From positions 1 to 7,082 of the forward strand of contig JACZSI010000092.1 of the NCBI GenBank assembly GCA_022574265.1: a stretch of 7,082 bases of DNA, given 5' to 3'. Both the position numbers and the translations under genes were made by a program. Source of the stretch: Chloroflexota bacterium (GTDB taxonomy: Bacteria > Chloroflexota > Dehalococcoidia > Lucifugimonadales > Australimonadaceae). This document shows, in pieces, positions 6,058 through 7,082 of this stretch (positions within the stretch are counted from its first letter, which is position 1; the number at the start of each line of letters is the position of its first letter). Under the pieces are notes generated by a model. That model was not told the DNA's origin, did no database searches, and saw only the letters and a program-made list of their open reading frames with translations.

Positions 6058-7082
6058 TCAGTCGGCCCCATCGCTCACGAACGCACGCTCGCCGTGCGCC
6101 GCGAGGTCCAAGCCCAGGTCCTCGTCGTGCTCCGTTGCACGCAACCCCAGGCCTGGGATCACATCGAGCACCTTGAGGATGATGAGCGTCCCCACGAACG
6201 AGTAGCCCATGGTGGCTACCACGGCGATGAGCTGCGTCAACATCTGGCCGGCGTTGCCCTCGATGAGACCCTTCGTCCCTCCGATGGCGGCCACCGCGAA
6301 GATACCGGTGGCGAGCGCACCCCAGATGCCGCCGATGCCGTGCACCGCGAACACGGCGAGCGCGTCGTCGAGCTTGGTTCTTGCCATGAGCAAAAAGGCG
6401 ACGTAGCAGAAGACCCCGGCGCCGAACCCGATGGCCAGCGCGCCCATCACCCCGACGTACCCGGAGGCGGGCGTGATGGCGACCAGCCCGGCCACGGCAC
6501 CGGTCGCAACGCCGACGGCGCTCATGCGCCCTTTGTTCTGGATCAGCGACAGCACGCCCCACGTGAGCGCCGCTGCTGCAGCCGCGGTGTTCGTCACGAG
6601 GAAGGCGTTTACGGCGAGGCCGTCGGCCGCAAGGCCGGAGCCGGCGTTGAAGCCGAACCACCCGAACCACAGGATCGCCGCACCGATGACGACGTACGGC
6701 ACGTTGCCAGGCACCCCGCCAGGATCGCGCCGCTTGCCGAGCAAGAGGGCGGCGGCGACGGCGGCGACGCCGGCGTTGATGTGCACGACGGTGCCGCCGG
6801 CGAAGTCGAGCGCGCCTTCCTTGAACAACCAGCCCTCGGGCGCCCACACCCAGTGGGCGATGGGGGCGTAGATGACCGTGACCCAGATCACCAGGAACAC
6901 GAGGTACGTCGTGAACTTGAACCGCTCCACGACCGCGCCGGTGATCAGCGCGGGCGTGATGATGGCGAACATCATCTGGAAGATGACCACCAGCAGCTCG
7001 GGGATCTCGCCCCCGTCGTCGAGCTCGATTCCGCTCAGTCCGAGGAGCGACAGGTCCCCGACCAGGGCGTTCCCAGGGCCGA
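6058..7082 (-). CDS. amt: Ammonium transporter (Amt/MEP/Rh family), N-terminus cut by the window edge
   Basis: Amt proteins are trimeric inner-membrane channels that take up ammonium. About 340 residues are visible; the frame is open to the right edge, and the start plus roughly the first two membrane helices lie outside. A GTG at 6990 is an internal valine, not the start. In visible numbering (residue 1 = codon at 7080), every key AmtB residue I could place is kept. Phe34 and Phe38 in FQMMF, Trp79 in AHWVW and Ser148 in FNAGS match the ammonium site (F103, F107, W148, S219). Phe144 matches the second Phe gate residue. Asp92 and His100 in LDFAGGTVVHINAG match D160 and H168. His247 in FAVHGIGG matches H318. 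The cytoplasmic tail ends with GLDLAAHGERAF, the usual PII contact region. It precedes the PII gene, the amt-first order known from actinobacteria. Confidence 0.97.
   Translation of the reverse strand, partial: GPGNALVGDLSLLGLSGIELDDGGEIPELLVVIFQMMFAIITPALITGAVVERFKFTTYLVFLVIWVTVIYAPIAHWVWAPEGWLFKEGALDFAGGTVVHINAGVAAVAAALLLGKRRDPGGVPGNVPYVVIGAAILWFGWFGFNAGSGLAADGLAVNAFLVTNTAAAAAALTWGVLSLIQNKGRMSAVGVATGAVAGLVAITPASGYVGVMGALAIGFGAGVFCYVAFLLMARTKLDDALAVFAVHGIGGIWGALATGIFAVAAIGGTKGLIEGNAGQMLTQLIAVVATMGYSFVGTLIILKVLDVIPGLGLRATEHDEDLGLDLAAHGERAFVSDGAD

Noticed and set aside
6020..6847. A 275-codon minus-strand frame overlapping amt
   Set aside because: It is in another frame of the same strand as amt and is very Arg-rich. 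The amt frame carries all the conserved channel residues.

Overview
The window looks like a piece of a high-GC bacterial chromosome. Lines I counted by hand are about 70-72% GC in the dapA fragment and pnp, and about 55-62% in rpsO and hicAB. Pnp, S15, the PII protein and the ammonium transporter are all bacterial in type. Their wording fits Chloroflexota (Dehalococcoidia/SAR202-like) or a deep actinobacterial lineage best. That placement comes from memory of family sequences, not from a search. The first ~850 bases do not fit: they are mostly about 57% GC and encode a protein typical of Planctomycetota.

Layout, left to right. (1) Positions 1-849 (+) carry part of a planctomycete-type membrane-anchored protein. 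At about 847-852 it runs in frame into (2) the last 86 codons of dapA (850-1110, +), which looks like a chimeric join. (3) The pnp gene (minus) converges on dapA, and the two stop codons share one CTAG. (4) rpsO (minus) lies upstream of pnp in the classic rpsO-pnp order. It has a perfect -10 box in its leader, a strong hairpin just after its stop, and a possible structure over the pnp ribosome binding site. (5) A hicA-hicB toxin-antitoxin pair (minus, ATGA overlap) sits upstream of rpsO. (6) A gene for an enolase-superfamily enzyme (plus, TTG start) is divergent from hicA and ends at a perfect 14-bp hairpin. (7) An amt-glnK unit (minus) converges on that hairpin, with amt cut by the right edge.

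How the genes relate. rpsO and pnp link ribosome assembly with RNA turnover. Amt and the PII protein form an ammonium uptake and nitrogen-sensing unit. The enolase-family enzyme probably acts on a carboxylate, perhaps a sugar acid, but its substrate cannot be read from the sequence. hicAB is an accessory insertion between conserved genes.

I see no convincing new multi-gene system. The items most worth checking are the chimeric dapA fusion, the PII protein with a non-canonical T-loop and no Tyr51, the enolase-family enzyme with Gln and Asn at positions usually held by Glu and Asp, and the RNA structures around rpsO-pnp.
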